From positions 176,550,645 through 176,614,644 of the forward strand of contig NC_090319.1 of the NCBI RefSeq assembly GCF_040869045.1: a DNA stretch of 64,000 bases. The letters run 5' to 3'. Numbering within the stretch: position 1 is the first letter of the stretch; every line of letters starts with the position of its first letter. Of this stretch, positions 20,373 through 31,009 are shown one piece after another. The translations under genes and the position numbers were made by a program. The notes under the pieces were generated by a model that was not told the DNA's origin, searched no databases, and was given only the letters and a program-made list of their open reading frames with translations. The DNA comes from Eurosta solidaginis (Eukaryota > Arthropoda > Insecta > Diptera > Tephritidae).

Positions 20373-20555
20373 GCTATCGTAGCACCTAATAATTTTTTTT
20401 CTCTCTGAAAATTAAAGTTAATTTTAAAATATTTTTATAAACTATATTACGCTAATAAACTTAATAAAAACATAGGATAAGTAATAAAACCAAAATTTTA
20501 ATAACAATTAAACTTAGTTCATTTCTCAGAAATATAATTATAGAAAATTTTCAGC

Positions 20556-20822
20556 ATGGCTTGTTGGACAAAAATAGCCCAAGGCATAATGATAGCGATA
20601 GCTGACTATGAATTCGGTAAAGAAACCTCTGAAGAGGAAATAGTTGACAACAAATTGATAAAATATGAGCCAGAAGCCCAAGAGGACACAAAAACGACAG
20701 ACATTTGGCTAGGTGCTTTAATATGCACGATAGGGCTATTAATCATAGCGATAGCCGCTATACTTAAAAACTATATGAAATTTAAATATAGGCAAATGAA
20801 TAACGTGCAACAGCTCGTCTAA
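20556..20822 (+). CDS. Small single-pass membrane protein of element U (88 aa)
   Basis: An 88-codon frame starts MACWTKIAQGIMIAIADYEF, followed by an acidic middle (about residues 25-48). One strong membrane helix (WLGALICTIGLLIIAIAAIL, about residues 50-69) is followed by a basic tail (KNYMKFKYR). The layout suggests a type III or tail-anchored membrane protein. It is the second small frame before gag in this element. It is far too short for an env. It has stayed open although pol is deleted. Function unknown. Confidence 0.55.
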   Translation: MACWTKIAQGIMIAIADYEFGKETSEEEIVDNKLIKYEPEAQEDTKTTDIWLGALICTIGLLIIAIAAILKNYMKFKYRQMNNVQQLV

Positions 20823-20913
20823 ATTTTTTTTTTCTTCTACCCAAGTTTCCAAACTCAAAGCTGAGGAAGAGCAATAAACAATTGAAGTAAAATCTCAAAT
20901 AATAAGTCTCAAA

Positions 20914-21054
20914 ATGTCACAATCGACAGTAAAGGCAGCCCTGCCTAAAGCGAACAGCAAATCAAAAATTTGCATAACACCTCTGAATGCTCCTGACATA
21001 AATAGTCTTGAAGCAATAGAAAATTCTAGGACAGTGGAAATAAGCAAACCCTAA
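20914..21054 (+). pseudogene. Element U gag start, truncated
   Basis: A 46-codon frame begins MSQSTVKAALPKANSKSK and stops at 21052-21054. Related gag-like pieces (INLGQILIRLYTRCTNAA at about 21250-21300) follow in another frame. It lies where gag starts in 412/mdg1-type elements. Everything downstream to the right LTR lacks pol motifs. Confidence 0.45.
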
Positions 21055-21309
21055 GAACAAAAAAAAAAAAAAACCAATATTTTACAACCAGCCCATAACA
21101 ACAAAAAAAAAAAAGAAAAGAATGAAGAAAAGTCACAGAGAACCTATAAAAATATAAGTGAGGCGCTATATAAATTTGCAGCAAGAAACATGTCGCGCTC
21201 CTAAAATGGTAGCGTAAGAAATACAAGCAACCTGATTGTAGATGATAAAATTAACTTAGGACAAATACTTATCAGGCTGTACACACGTTGTACAAATGCC
21301 GCCAATACA

Positions 21310-22594
21310 GGACTTGGTATTTATAAGGAAAACACAGTTGTCCTGAGGGACAAATAGGTGGAAAATGATTGATTATTTACTCGAATAGGCAAATGTAAAA
21401 TAATAATTGATAGTTCTCAAAGATCAAATAGATGCATTAACCAAAGAAGTTGTACATGTGACAAATCCCGGTATAAAAATAAAAATTAATTCTTCATAAA
21501 AGTCATGACGATTCTGTCTTGGTGGCCGCCGCAGAAATCGAATGACAAATAAGATCAAAAATATATTGCTGGAAAATATGAAAATATCGAAATATGAAAA
21601 AGACCATTTAAAAATACGAAACATTTTTGCATCCACTGTATCTTCCCTCTACCCATTAGCTGAACTACTAATATTATAAATTACCTTGCTCTTCCACCAT
21701 CTACAACCACTAAATTTTCCGAATAATTAACTAGAATTTTTTTTTATTATTGGTTCTAAGTTTAATATGACCCAAATGAAATAAAATAGAAATGAAAATC
21801 TTCGTTTAATAAAAACAGTAAAGAAATCTAATTATGATAAAATAGCTACAGTAAGGAAATAAAAATAGAAAATTTAGCGTTAGTTAGAGGAGAAGCAGCT
21901 CATAAGTTTACATAATAGAAAAATATTTTTACTTTAGCCAGAGGTGAAATAGGAAATATTAACAAGAAAATATTTTTACTCTAACCCTCGGTAGAATAGG
22001 AGACTTAACTAACTAAGGAAAAGGCCTCTCGTAAGATAAAAAATAAGAATTTTTACGTTAGCTTATATACATAGAAAATTTCGATAGGAAAAATAGTGTT
22101 GCATAATTTATTAAATAATGATAGGAACAATAAAGATAAGGAAATAATCGTCCATACGAATAGGCTTAAACATATTCAAAACATCTTTTGATAACTTACA
22201 GCAAATAATAATTCCAATTTACTCGGTTATTTAATAATAATTTGTAAAAACATGCCGATTTTTAAGTGAGTCGACGCTCTTAAAGACCGGCTGTGCAAAA
22301 TACATTTAAAATTTTTATTCGTAAAATAACCGTTAAAATTTAAAATTTTGAAAAAAAGATTTGTACAAAACATTTAAATACAATATATAAACAAAATGTA
22401 AAAATAATAAAAGTATCAACGTCAGCATATTAGAAACAAAGTACACAAACTCTTTCATTATAATATCAAGTTACAGTAAAATACCAAAATCATTTAAAAT
22501 TAGAATCATTGAAAATCATTTAAAATTCGAACAAAGAGTCTTATACAATTGTTCACAAAACAATTATATAATCCTCTTTTTCTAAGGTGGATGG
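21310..22594. other. AT-rich remainder of element U
   Basis: No reading frame with a known motif. The sequence is about three-quarters A+T and probably includes the 3' untranslated zone of U. The stretch before the right LTR (CTAAGGTGGATGG, ending 22594) may be the polypurine tract. Confidence 0.5.
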
Positions 22595-23188
22595 TGTAGC
22601 ATTATGCGTCATGCCCACCTATGCAATACATTTGCGGCATTACGCACCATGAACTTCTATGCCAATACATTTTAGTAATAGCATAATCATATTACAATAT
22701 TATGCGACATAAATTACATTGACCTAACACAGCGGTTCGCTAACATCAATGGAATGCCGAATATGAAACCTTTGTCAGTTCACACCTAACAAATTCTGCT
22801 TAGTCACACACTCCGGTCAATACACTGCCGATCGTCAATATTAGTTTGTCACCAAAATATTTACATACAACCAATAATGTGAATTAACCAAATATTCACA
22901 TACAAACATTTTATATGAATATCAATCTGCTGACTTTGCATACAAATCTACATGTATACATGTATACATAGTACTAATACAAATATACATGTATGCATAG
23001 TATTAATACAAATCTACATGTATGCATACCACCATTACAAATGTACATATTTTTAGTTTGTTAGTATTAGGATAATTATGAATGTGTAGGTTAAGAAATC
23101 TATAAAAGAGAAAGAATTTTTTCAATAAAATGAATTATTGTCAGACATTGAAGCTGAAACATTTCGTCTCATTAATTTCACCTTTTCA
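22595..23188 (+). repeat. 3' LTR of element U
   Basis: 594 bases, matching the left LTR but with about 60 extra bases at about 22950-23030, where a CATGTATRCATAGTAYTAATACAAAT unit is repeated. Scattered single-base differences show the insertion is not recent. Confidence 0.9.
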
Positions 23189-24340
23189 GCATCAAGCACC
23201 GTCCAATTTTTAATCATACATTCCCCGCTGTCCGAGATCAGGGCGACGTCCAGAACCTCCTGTCTGCTCTTAGTGACAAACGTGGGTACCGAACCCCTAT
23301 TACAAATCATAAAGTTATGATAAATAACAAAATCAAGGAGTGACACACCCCTCTCGTTCATGTCTCCACTGCCCCAGGCTTCGTGGTGCGCATTGGCATC
23401 TCCCGCTAGTAGTAGTGGCCCCTTTGCATCTATCTTACGTCAATCCTGCCGCTTTCAGCCCGCATATCTTATGCCCTACTACCCAAAGCTCTTGGATAAG
23501 GGCTATATGAGCTGCCCCACTGGAAAACTGGAACAGCAACGCAGCAGAAGCTGCTTTACAATGATGGAGGTTGATTTGAAGCACCAGACTGAGCGCCGAC
23601 CACCTCCACCACTGTCAAGTCACCGCCTTCATCAGACATTGGCTCCTCTCCAGTGTAAACATTAAGCCTCTCCGGCGTTAGCGAGGAGATCGAAGACGTG
23701 TCCCCGCCCAACGTGTTATCTGTGGGACTGACCGTGGTTGGTTCTGCGTCCTCCTCGCTCCCGCTTTACGCTTTTTCTGGCTCTATTGCCAGCGCCGGAT
23801 CATAGGCCGCCTTCAAGTCGTTCGAGTAAACCTTAATTCTCACGGTGCGAAACATAACTTGATAGCGCCATCCGCGTGCTCCAAAAAAGGCAGCGACTCC
23901 TTGTTGAGCAACAGTATCGCCTGACGCGTCGCCCTGGTGCTATTCTCCAGCTTCAGGACTCTCCAACTAGAGTAAGGTAGCTGATGACCTCAAGGACTCC
24001 CTCTGGATCATCCGGCTTGGATGGAATCCAGACCCTAGCTCCCATCGTAGATGTGATATCCTTGAAGTCGGCAGCCATGAGCATCGCACCAGGGTAGAAC
24101 TCACCCAACCTAGCCATCGCTTTTTGTACAAGTCAGCTGACCTCTGGTCATCGCAGGCCACCAACTTGACTTGCCCCTGATACCAACCCAGGATTAGATT
24201 CAAATACCCCCACAAGGATGCTACTTTTAGCAACCTCTGCGAAGGAGGGGCCTTTGTCTCTAAACCTCTTAGCAGCATTCTGAACAATCTCCATGGAATG
24301 GCTGCGCTTAACGGAGGCTTGTTCCTTCACCAATGATGAT
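23189..24340 (-). pseudogene. Non-LTR element N: ORF1 and endonuclease, broken
   Basis: Minus strand. At 24333-23967, MVKEQASVKRSHSMEIVQNA, GPSFAEVAKSSI and then WIPSKPDDPEGVLEVISYL resemble the ORF1 (gag-like) protein of I/LOA-type elements. At 23420-23189 the endonuclease shows a GDANAHHEAWGS-like block in mixed frames, MNERGVSLLDFVIYH, GSVPTFVT and VLDVALISD. The final SDH block lies beyond element U at 18607. Several stops are present between 23960 and 23420. ORF1 would package the element RNA. Confidence 0.7.
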
Positions 24341-24389
24341 GTGATTTTTCAACATACCCTCGTTGGATGATACTCCTTTACAGCTGTAT

Positions 24390-24800
24390 TCACAAAACTA
24401 AATTTGCTTACGGAGTTCTGTTTCAAATTTAACAAATTGTTGCTTATCTTTCTGCAAAATGTTGTTGAATTTAAACGATTCCATCGTTATATTCTTCTTT
24501 GGGATGCAATATTCATCAAATGCTTTCAGCACTTCATCCAATGTTCGTTGGTTGACTGCTGGAGACAGCACCGTTTTGATTCTGTTCCACATTTTGAGCT
24601 ACGATTCCAATAATTCCCTTTTCTGTCCCATCATTTGGAAACAATGTGTCGTAAATTTCTCGTGCTTGACGACCAATTACCCACAAAAATGTTGAAATTT
24701 TTGTTGATTCTGTGCCCGTTGTTTTGTTCTCTGCTCGCATGTACATTCAAAATTCATTTTTTAATGCTCGCCATTCTTTTGCCATGTTTGAGCAATCCAA
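24390..24800 (-). pseudogene. Gag fragment of another Gypsy-type element
   Basis: Minus strand from about 24785: MAKEWRALKNEF, then ISTFLWVIGRQAREIYDTLF, then after a frame change VLKAFDEYCIPKKNITMESF and FVKFETELRK. These are typical capsid-domain blocks of Gypsy elements with a Mag-like gag. The fragment ends about where non-LTR element N starts (24340). The primer-binding site and LTR start of the same element appear at 25129-25146, so this is a 5' end truncated by N. Confidence 0.7.
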
Positions 24801-25128
24801 CTCCTACAATCACCGTTCATTTGACATCATTTTGCGTTATTTGCTTGATTTTCCACAAATATATACGATAAATATTTTCCGATGATTATTTTGTGATCAT
24901 ACCCACTTTTCGGACAATGATGTTCCCAATATCCGGCGATTTTCCGCTTTTCGTATGCTATGAGTATTTCACCCCAACTTGCAATATTGCGTGTAATTTC
25001 ACAACTTCATGTCACCCTTTTACTTCGAACTCCTTTGTTCGATATCGAACACGCTGTGTCTTCCACGAAAAATTCACTAATTTTCAATAATCCGCTTCCC
25101 AAAATACGATCCAGTACTGTTTTTCAAG

Positions 25129-25330
25129 TTTTACTTGTGATACCATGTAATAATTGTGGTAATTATTAAACGGTTAAGCGCCAATTAAATAAGTTATTAT
25201 TATAATTAATACATGTTTGTATTTTATGTATAACTAGCAACACGTACCTTGTTTCACACAGGTTGCAATGTTTAAAAATGGTAATTTTTTGTTGCATTTT
25301 GAATTAATGTTTCAATTAAAAAATAAAGAA
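25129..25330 (-). repeat. Primer-binding site and LTR start of the Gypsy-type gag fragment
   Basis: Reverse complement TGGTATCACAAGTAAAA (25129-25145) is a plausible primer-binding site. The LTR would start at 25146 with TGTAATAATTGTGG. Its outer end is not determinable; it may end before the pyrimidine-rich tract at about 25330. Confidence 0.4.
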
Positions 25331-25432
25331 AATCATGTCCTTTCCTTTGTTTTCCCTTTCTCTTTTCAGTTTTTACTTTCCTTTCCTTCCTTTCCCTTCC
25401 CTTTTCTTTTCTTTACTTCTTTTCCTTCCTTC
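25330..25432. repeat. Left part of the polypyrimidine repeat tract
   Basis: TTTCCTTCCTTTCCCTTCC-type sequence ends at CCTTC (25428-25432), where BEL element W begins. The matching tract resumes at 59263 with CCTTC, so this is the split pre-insertion locus. Confidence 0.85.
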
Positions 25433-25998
25433 TGTGTAGTATTGGAACAAATACTATAGTAAATGGGCTCCTTTTTGTGTGCGGTAGGGCTGTCTGCAGC
25501 ACGTGGCAGGGTTAAACAGCACTCTACTCTTCGTGTGGCAATTACAATGAAAATAAATTAACTCACAGAAGCAATATGGCGTATTTCACTGTCGCTAAAG
25601 AGTTAGCACCGTCGATGTCCAAAGAATAGAATGAAACTCAGATTTAATGGGTGCATTAAACGTATTATTATTATTGTATAGATACTTTTAAAACTTAATG
25701 TAGTTTTATTGTATAGCAATTACACGGTTTAGTAGGTATTCGATCAATTTTACCAGTAGGTATCCAGTATGTATCCAGTAGAAGAAAGTGGTGATGCCTG
25801 ATGTGAGCTGCATAGCCACAACTTTATTCTACAAACTATGCTGCGTTTCACTGAGTTGCGACTTTATTGTGCAAACTATGCCGCGTCCCAATGAATTGGA
25901 ACTTTACCCATCAGATCAACTACAAATTGGAAATCTTGATTGGTGATGCGTAGTCAATTGTATTGAAAAAATTAATGTTGTTCGTTGCGTATTGTACA
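25433..25998 (-). repeat. 3' LTR of W
   Basis: It matches 58719-59262 from TGTGTAGTATTGG to GCGTATTGTACA. About 60 bases (25446-25507) are inserted or replaced near the outer end. On the minus strand it is bounded TGTACAATACGC ... AATACTACACA. Confidence 0.9.
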
Positions 25999-26591
25999 TG
26001 CCGTGTAATGATTGGTTTAGAAAAAGAAAGTTTTGTTTACACGCTGATGGTTAGCGTTACAAAGCAATTGTCTTTTATTTTAATTGTCTTCCCTTTTATA
26101 CAAATTTGTCTAGTCTACACATACATAACTACACTAACACTAATAAATTGCATTCTTAATATTTACATACTGAGTCAGCATATTAGTTCGATCTATTTTT
26201 ACCAATTGAAAATGTGAATATTTTGGCAGGCGTATTGACGTCATTGACACTTGGTCACACTTTTAGCGCGCTCGTCCATACGCCAGTGTTTTGTAACTAG
26301 ATACGGGTACTGCCGTCGGCATTAGTGAGTGATGTTGAACTCTCGCTGTGTGGGGTAAATGAAATGTATTTGGGCCAACATTGTAATGTGCATACAATAT
26401 GGGTGGTCTGTATGGACAGTATTAGGGTATTAGAATATGATGGATTATAGTGCAAACATATTGACATAAATTGGTATCATGCATAATACCACAGGCGGCC
26501 CCGATGCTGACTCCAGCATAAATGTTACGAAGCGTGTATTGTAGCTGACGATAATAAGGTGCATGAACACCTATTAGAAGATGAAGCGGCA
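25999..26591 (-). other. 3' untranslated zone of W
   Basis: No coding motif. It lies between the integrase stop and the 3' LTR of W. No clear polypurine tract is visible, only an ACGGCA next to the LTR. Confidence 0.5.
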
Positions 26592-27697
26592 TCAATTAGG
26601 AAGATGTTCGTCGGAAGTTGGGATCTGTAATCTGCAGATTTTAGAAACCGATCGCTTGTAAAGGCCTTGTTGTGTGCGAACAGTGACGACCCGAACGACG
26701 TTGCCTGGTCCTGGATGTAGATCCGTGACGCGGCCTAACAGCCATTGATTGGGGGGCAGCCGGTCATCCTCTATTAAAACAAGTTCACCCACCGATAGAT
26801 TTGGTTCTTGTTGTCTCTACTTAGGGCTAGCTTGAAGATAGGAGAGCGAATCCGTGGACCATCTTGTCCAAAATAGATGAACCAAACGTTGCAGTTCAAA
26901 ATATTGTGTAGACAAAGATTTGTTTGCAGCCGACGTTTCCAGTGGAGACAGCAGGGCATCCCCTATTAAAGTGTGTCCCGGAGTGAGCACCAACAAGTCA
27001 TCGGGATCTGAGGTTAGTGGGCATAAGGGCCTCGAATCGGTTGATAGCTGTTCATATGTCAATCGCATTCCACCAATGGCTCTTTTTAGATGGTATTTAA
27101 TAGATTTTACATTGGTCTCCCAAAGCCCGCCAAAGTAGGGGAATGAGGTGGATTGAAATGCCATTGAATATGTTGCTCAGTTAATTTGGGAATTACTTCG
27201 CGTTCAAAATCATCTCGAAATTTTTGGCAATTGGTTTTGAGAATGGCTTGTGCACCAATGAAGTTAGTGCCACGTCGTCCAATAAATCGCTTTAAAGCCC
27301 ATACAAAATGTTCGGTAGATAGGTTGGTGACTGCTTCAAGATGCACCGCCTTCGTAGCCAGGCAGATGAATATGGCAATGTAACCCTTATATACAGTGTT
27401 CCCTAGATACTTCGACGATTTCAATTCAATGGCACCTGTGTAGTCGATTCAAGTTGCTATAAAAGCGCGTTGAGGGCGATTAACTCGTTGAGCGGGCAAG
27501 TCTCCCATTAATTGTGTCATTGACTGGGGTTTATTAGGAAAGCACGTGATGCAATGTCGAAGTTGATTACGCACTGTTTTTAGCCATGTGTTATCTAAAA
27601 CTGCCATCGAATGTATGCTAACGATAATTACGTGCCACCATGTAAAGTGATTTGATGAGCGAAGTTAATGAGTAGTTTCGTGAAATGATGATTATTT
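26592..27697 (-). pseudogene. Integrase (3' part) of BEL element W
   Basis: Minus strand. From 27697: INFAHQITLHGG (zinc-binding His region), a broken stretch with QLMGDLPAQR, then AIFICLATKAVHLEAVTNLS and RRGTNFIGAQAI, the central catalytic part. YFGGLWETNVKSIKYHLKRA contains the third catalytic residue (Glu). LTPGHTLIGDALL and LPPNQWLLGRVTDLHPG complete the C-terminal domain. This is the BEL/Pao integrase signature. Frameshifts at about 27130 and 26800 and stops near 27450 disable it. The upstream part continues at 52484-52286 beyond element Y. Confidence 0.9.
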
Positions 27698-27702
27698 AGT
27701 AA

Positions 27703-28108
27703 TGTTTAGGTCAGGACCTAAATATCTTTATACTGAAAACACGGCCACCCTAATACATAACTTATTTAGTGCAAATACATTCTTACATCCTTTCATGTAC
27801 CGCACACCCACATGCATACACATTCATGTATGTTCATCACATATATTCAACGTTAACACGGGTAACTGAGTTTTCCATCGGATAACAAATATCCACTGGA
27901 AACCCCTCGCACGATCTCCGGTTCGACAACACGGAGATCACTTTCCATTTTCTGTTCTATTTCAACCAAGGAGGAAGAAAGTCGCTGCTGCTGTCACGCC
28001 ACATCATATACCAAAGGTAAAATATTGTACCAACTTAACACAAAATAAAATTAATTATTGTCATCATTACTAATATAACTATTTGCCTTTTATTTCTTTT
28101 TCCATATC

Positions 28109-28145
<37 letters not shown>

Positions 28146-28178
28146 TCCGTGCTACCACGCACCGTGCGAGAATATACA
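27703..28178 (+). repeat. 5' LTR of Y
   Basis: 476 bases, TGTTTAGGTCAGG to GAGAATATACA. It differs from the 3' LTR mainly by a longer TA run (about 28112-28143) and a few substitutions. Confidence 0.95.
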
Positions 28179-28917
28179 TTTGGTCCTTTCTCACCGTGAG
28201 ATTTTTTTACAAGCGACAAGAACTTTACATATACAGTCCACATCACAGAAAAGGCAAATCAAGATTATCTATTATAATTTTTGGCACAACAAACAAGACC
28301 TTCGAGATAGAGCAGCATTTGGAATAAAAACAAAATCAACTTTGCAAACCATCTACCAAGCATAGATAGCCGCAACAACAAACAAGGTACGTGGTTATAA
28401 TTTACAGCGCACAATTTTTTTTAAGTGAACATTTTTTTTAAGTGAATTAAGTGTTAAAAAGGCCTTTTGTCTATCAGCATTATCCCCCCACCCGCGGTAA
28501 GGTTTTGCTGACACAGCTTAAGGTAACATAGTGCAGAATTTTTAGTAGAAACAATATTAATTTTAACTTAAACTGCACTATTTTCGGTTTACATAACCAT
28601 ACATTCTTTTTAGTTTCGTTGTTTGTTAATTTTCAACAACAACAACAGCACTTCACTTTGGTTCACATACCCAACAAAAAAATCTGCAATAATTTTAACT
28701 GCTTATTTGTTGCTTATTATTTTTACACTTTGCCTTATTTTTTGCGGTTAACATATACTGGATTAACACAACGAAGTCCAGGTTTTTTGTTGTAAAAAAT
28801 AACCATTACATCTGTGTGGGGGGCGAATCAGCATTTTTTATATACATCCGCGCATACAAAATTACACTAAAAGAAATAGATAGTGAAAATTTAAAAAGTG
28901 CATTGCATTTTAGTCTG
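28179..28917 (+). other. Leader of Y, first part, with primer-binding site
   Basis: TTTGGTCCTTTCTCACCG directly after the LTR is the primer-binding site; X has the closely similar TTTGGTCCTTACGCGCCG. The rest is non-coding leader, cut at 28917 by element X and resumed at 43261. Confidence 0.7.
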
Positions 28918-29487
28918 TGTTGCGGGGGGAATGTGGCACCCGGGTCGTAGGGCGCGATCGCACGCAAATAAAGAAATAAAAAAGGAGAAGAATTAATACC
29001 GAGTAATCACAATGTATTATTATTTATTTATAAAATATAAAGTGAGGGATTAGCGCCGAGCTACGTTATGTGTTTACAAAAATGAAACTCTCACAAACTA
29101 ATTATCTCACCATATAAATAGTTATTCCGACTTTATATGCAGTAGTGCAGACCGAACTTAATGGAAATACAAAATCCAAATTTTTAATGCGATGAAAATC
29201 GCACTTAGTACAAAAAATGGAAAAAGGTGGGAAATGGTTGATTTATATAACTCACTCTTTACTACTCACCTGGGGCTAGCTGCTGGCTCGTTGACGTTCC
29301 AAAATAGAAAAGGCAGTTCGAAACCGCGAACAAGTCCGCGGCACCTGCCGATAGCTAACTTTCGTTGAGTTTTTCCCCTTCAAAGTTAGCTTTCGGCTGG
29401 TGTTAGCCGTTACCGGTAAAAATAATAAATAAATAACTAATGTGCGTGTTAGGGTGGTCCGAAATATTTAGGCTGGTGGCCTAAACA
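28918..29487 (-). repeat. 3' LTR of X
   Basis: 570 bases. It is about 200 bases shorter than the other copy because the segment corresponding to about 42753-42960 is missing (joined at CCAAATTT / TAATGCGATG). Minus-strand ends TGTTTAGGCC ... CCCGCAACA. Confidence 0.95.
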
Positions 29488-29510
29488 TGCCGCCCCCCTT
29501 GCGGCGAGCA
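29488..29510 (-). promoter_or_regulatory. Polypurine tract of X
   Basis: Minus strand GCCGCAAGGGGGGCGGCA directly precedes the 3' LTR. It starts plus-strand DNA synthesis. The same GCAAGGGG-C-GG pattern precedes the LTRs of Y (51808-51822) and V (17298-17312). Confidence 0.8.
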
Positions 29511-29744
29511 GCTTGAAACTCGGTGAGTACGCCAGCAACCTTCCCAAGGCGGGATAAACTAAATAAATTTAAAAGATATGATATGTATGTATAGTAGGAT
29601 CGTAAGTACGATCTCCGGCGGACATCCGTGCTCGCAGTAATGCAGCCTCGCTGAACTGTGGATGAAAATGAAAAGCGTTAGTATTCAAGTACGTGGGGTT
29701 GCTTGGTTTAAAATGCACCTTGTGGTATAATTAAAGTTTTTTAT

Positions 29745-30963
29745 AGTGGGTGGGCTCCGGACACGACGAGGCCGAAAATTGTGGCTTAGGTGAGGAGCTC
29801 GCCGACAGTCGACGCGGGTGTGCCGCCGACCATAATACTGGCGTACACGTCGGCGCCCAAAGTGAGCAACACTGGCGACGATCGGTAAAACTTCGGATCG
29901 GCCAGATTCATGAACTGGAATAGGGCCGCTACCGACGGGTCCAGATTTGCCGTGGGGTTTAACCTGGCATAGTGTGCTATTACGGTGGCTTGGGTCGTGA
30001 TCTTTCCCGCTACCCCATACTTCCCTCGAAGAACGACGGTGCAACTCGAAAGACGTGCGGTATTGTTACGCTCCAGGTGTAGATCCTTGCACAAATTGGC
30101 ATCGATAATGCTGGTGGGAGCGCAGGCATCTAACAGGGCGCGGACCAGGTGTAAACGGCCTCCTGCCTCAATTCAGACTATGGCTGTCGGCGCGATGGCG
30201 ATCAATGCTCGAGTTATAGTCGGTGCCGCTAAATTGTCCCGGATTCTACCACTTCTGAAGCCGGCTGGGGTTGTTGTTTGGCGCGCGAAGGTGGTTGTGG
30301 TACCCTCCTTGCGTGGTTGATACGGGGCCGCTCTGCCAGTAGAGAGTCGGGTCGAGCGGAACGGACGCGGCTCCGCGCCGCCCCGGCGCCCACTGGCATT
30401 GCGGTGCGATGGGCGGAAAGACGGGTCTCCGCGCCATCCCCGTGTTCCATGTGTCGCTGATTGCTTTTCTGCTTCTCATGCTGAAGCAGCGGTCGGAAGG
30501 ATCGTGCTTCTCCACTGGCCGTTGGGGCGATGGCTAAGGCGGCTGCACCTCTCGTGAACTCTTCCATCTCCTTCTCCTGCTCTTCTACCTGTTGGGCCCA
30601 CGATCGTGTGTCCTCGGTGATGTTCATCGATAGCACCTCGTCGCTTTCGTCGTCGTCGCGCTCTTCGCAAGGGATCGGGCGTGGCCATGCTTGCTCGTCC
30701 TCCATGTGAAGCGTAGTGTGGTGTGGTTCACGGCAGCGGTGGCAACGGTCGTTGCTAGGGCATATCTCTAACCGATGGAACGGCGATAGGCAATTGGGGC
30801 AGTGCCGGTGTATAAGGACGGCCCGGAGGCGTTCTTCTGCCGACATTCCCCTGTACCGCGGGCATATTCGCATGCCGTGGTTCTTCTGGCACAACCGGCA
30901 GGAGACGGTTAAGGAGTCAACGCGTTGCTCCGTCTTGTTGCGTTTGACCGAGGAACCCGTCAT
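29745..30963 (-). pseudogene. Second gag zinc-knuckle/protease-like module in X
   Basis: Minus strand. The 244-codon frame 30963-30229 starts MTGSSVKRNKTEQRVDSL and has knuckles CRLCQKNHGMRIC, HCPNCLSPFHRLEIC and RCHRCREPHH, then acidic and Pro/Arg-rich tails. The protease-like part (30230-29745) has LVRALLDACAPTSIIDA and LTLGADVYASIMVGGTPAS. The usual D-S/T-G active site is D-A-C-A. It is homologous to element V (16003-17105) and only distantly related to X's own gag and protease at 38544-40662. Its position just before the polypurine tract also matches V. Confidence 0.75.
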
Positions 30964-31009
30964 TCTGGAACGGGAACTTGTTATTATTTGTTTTGCATTT
31001 TAAGGGAGT

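Larger units (their letters stand above)
18612..23188 (+). mobile_element. 412/mdg1-like LTR retrotransposon U, internally deleted
   Basis: Two related LTRs bound 3.45 kb that lack protease, RT, RNase H and integrase. Directly after the left LTR is TGGCGATCCTGCCAG, a primer-binding site beginning like the tRNA-Arg site of 412/mdg1. The interior holds a leader with direct repeats, two small reading frames ahead of gag (a trait of the 412/mdg1 group), the first 46 codons of a gag-like frame, and AT-rich remains. U splits non-LTR element N between its endonuclease motifs. The flanks TCAT (18608-18611) and GCAT (23189-23192) may be a decayed 4-bp duplication. Confidence 0.75.

Noticed and set aside
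20556..20822. Envelope protein of element U
   Set aside because: Only 88 residues, no signal peptide, no cleavage site or ectodomain, and it precedes gag.
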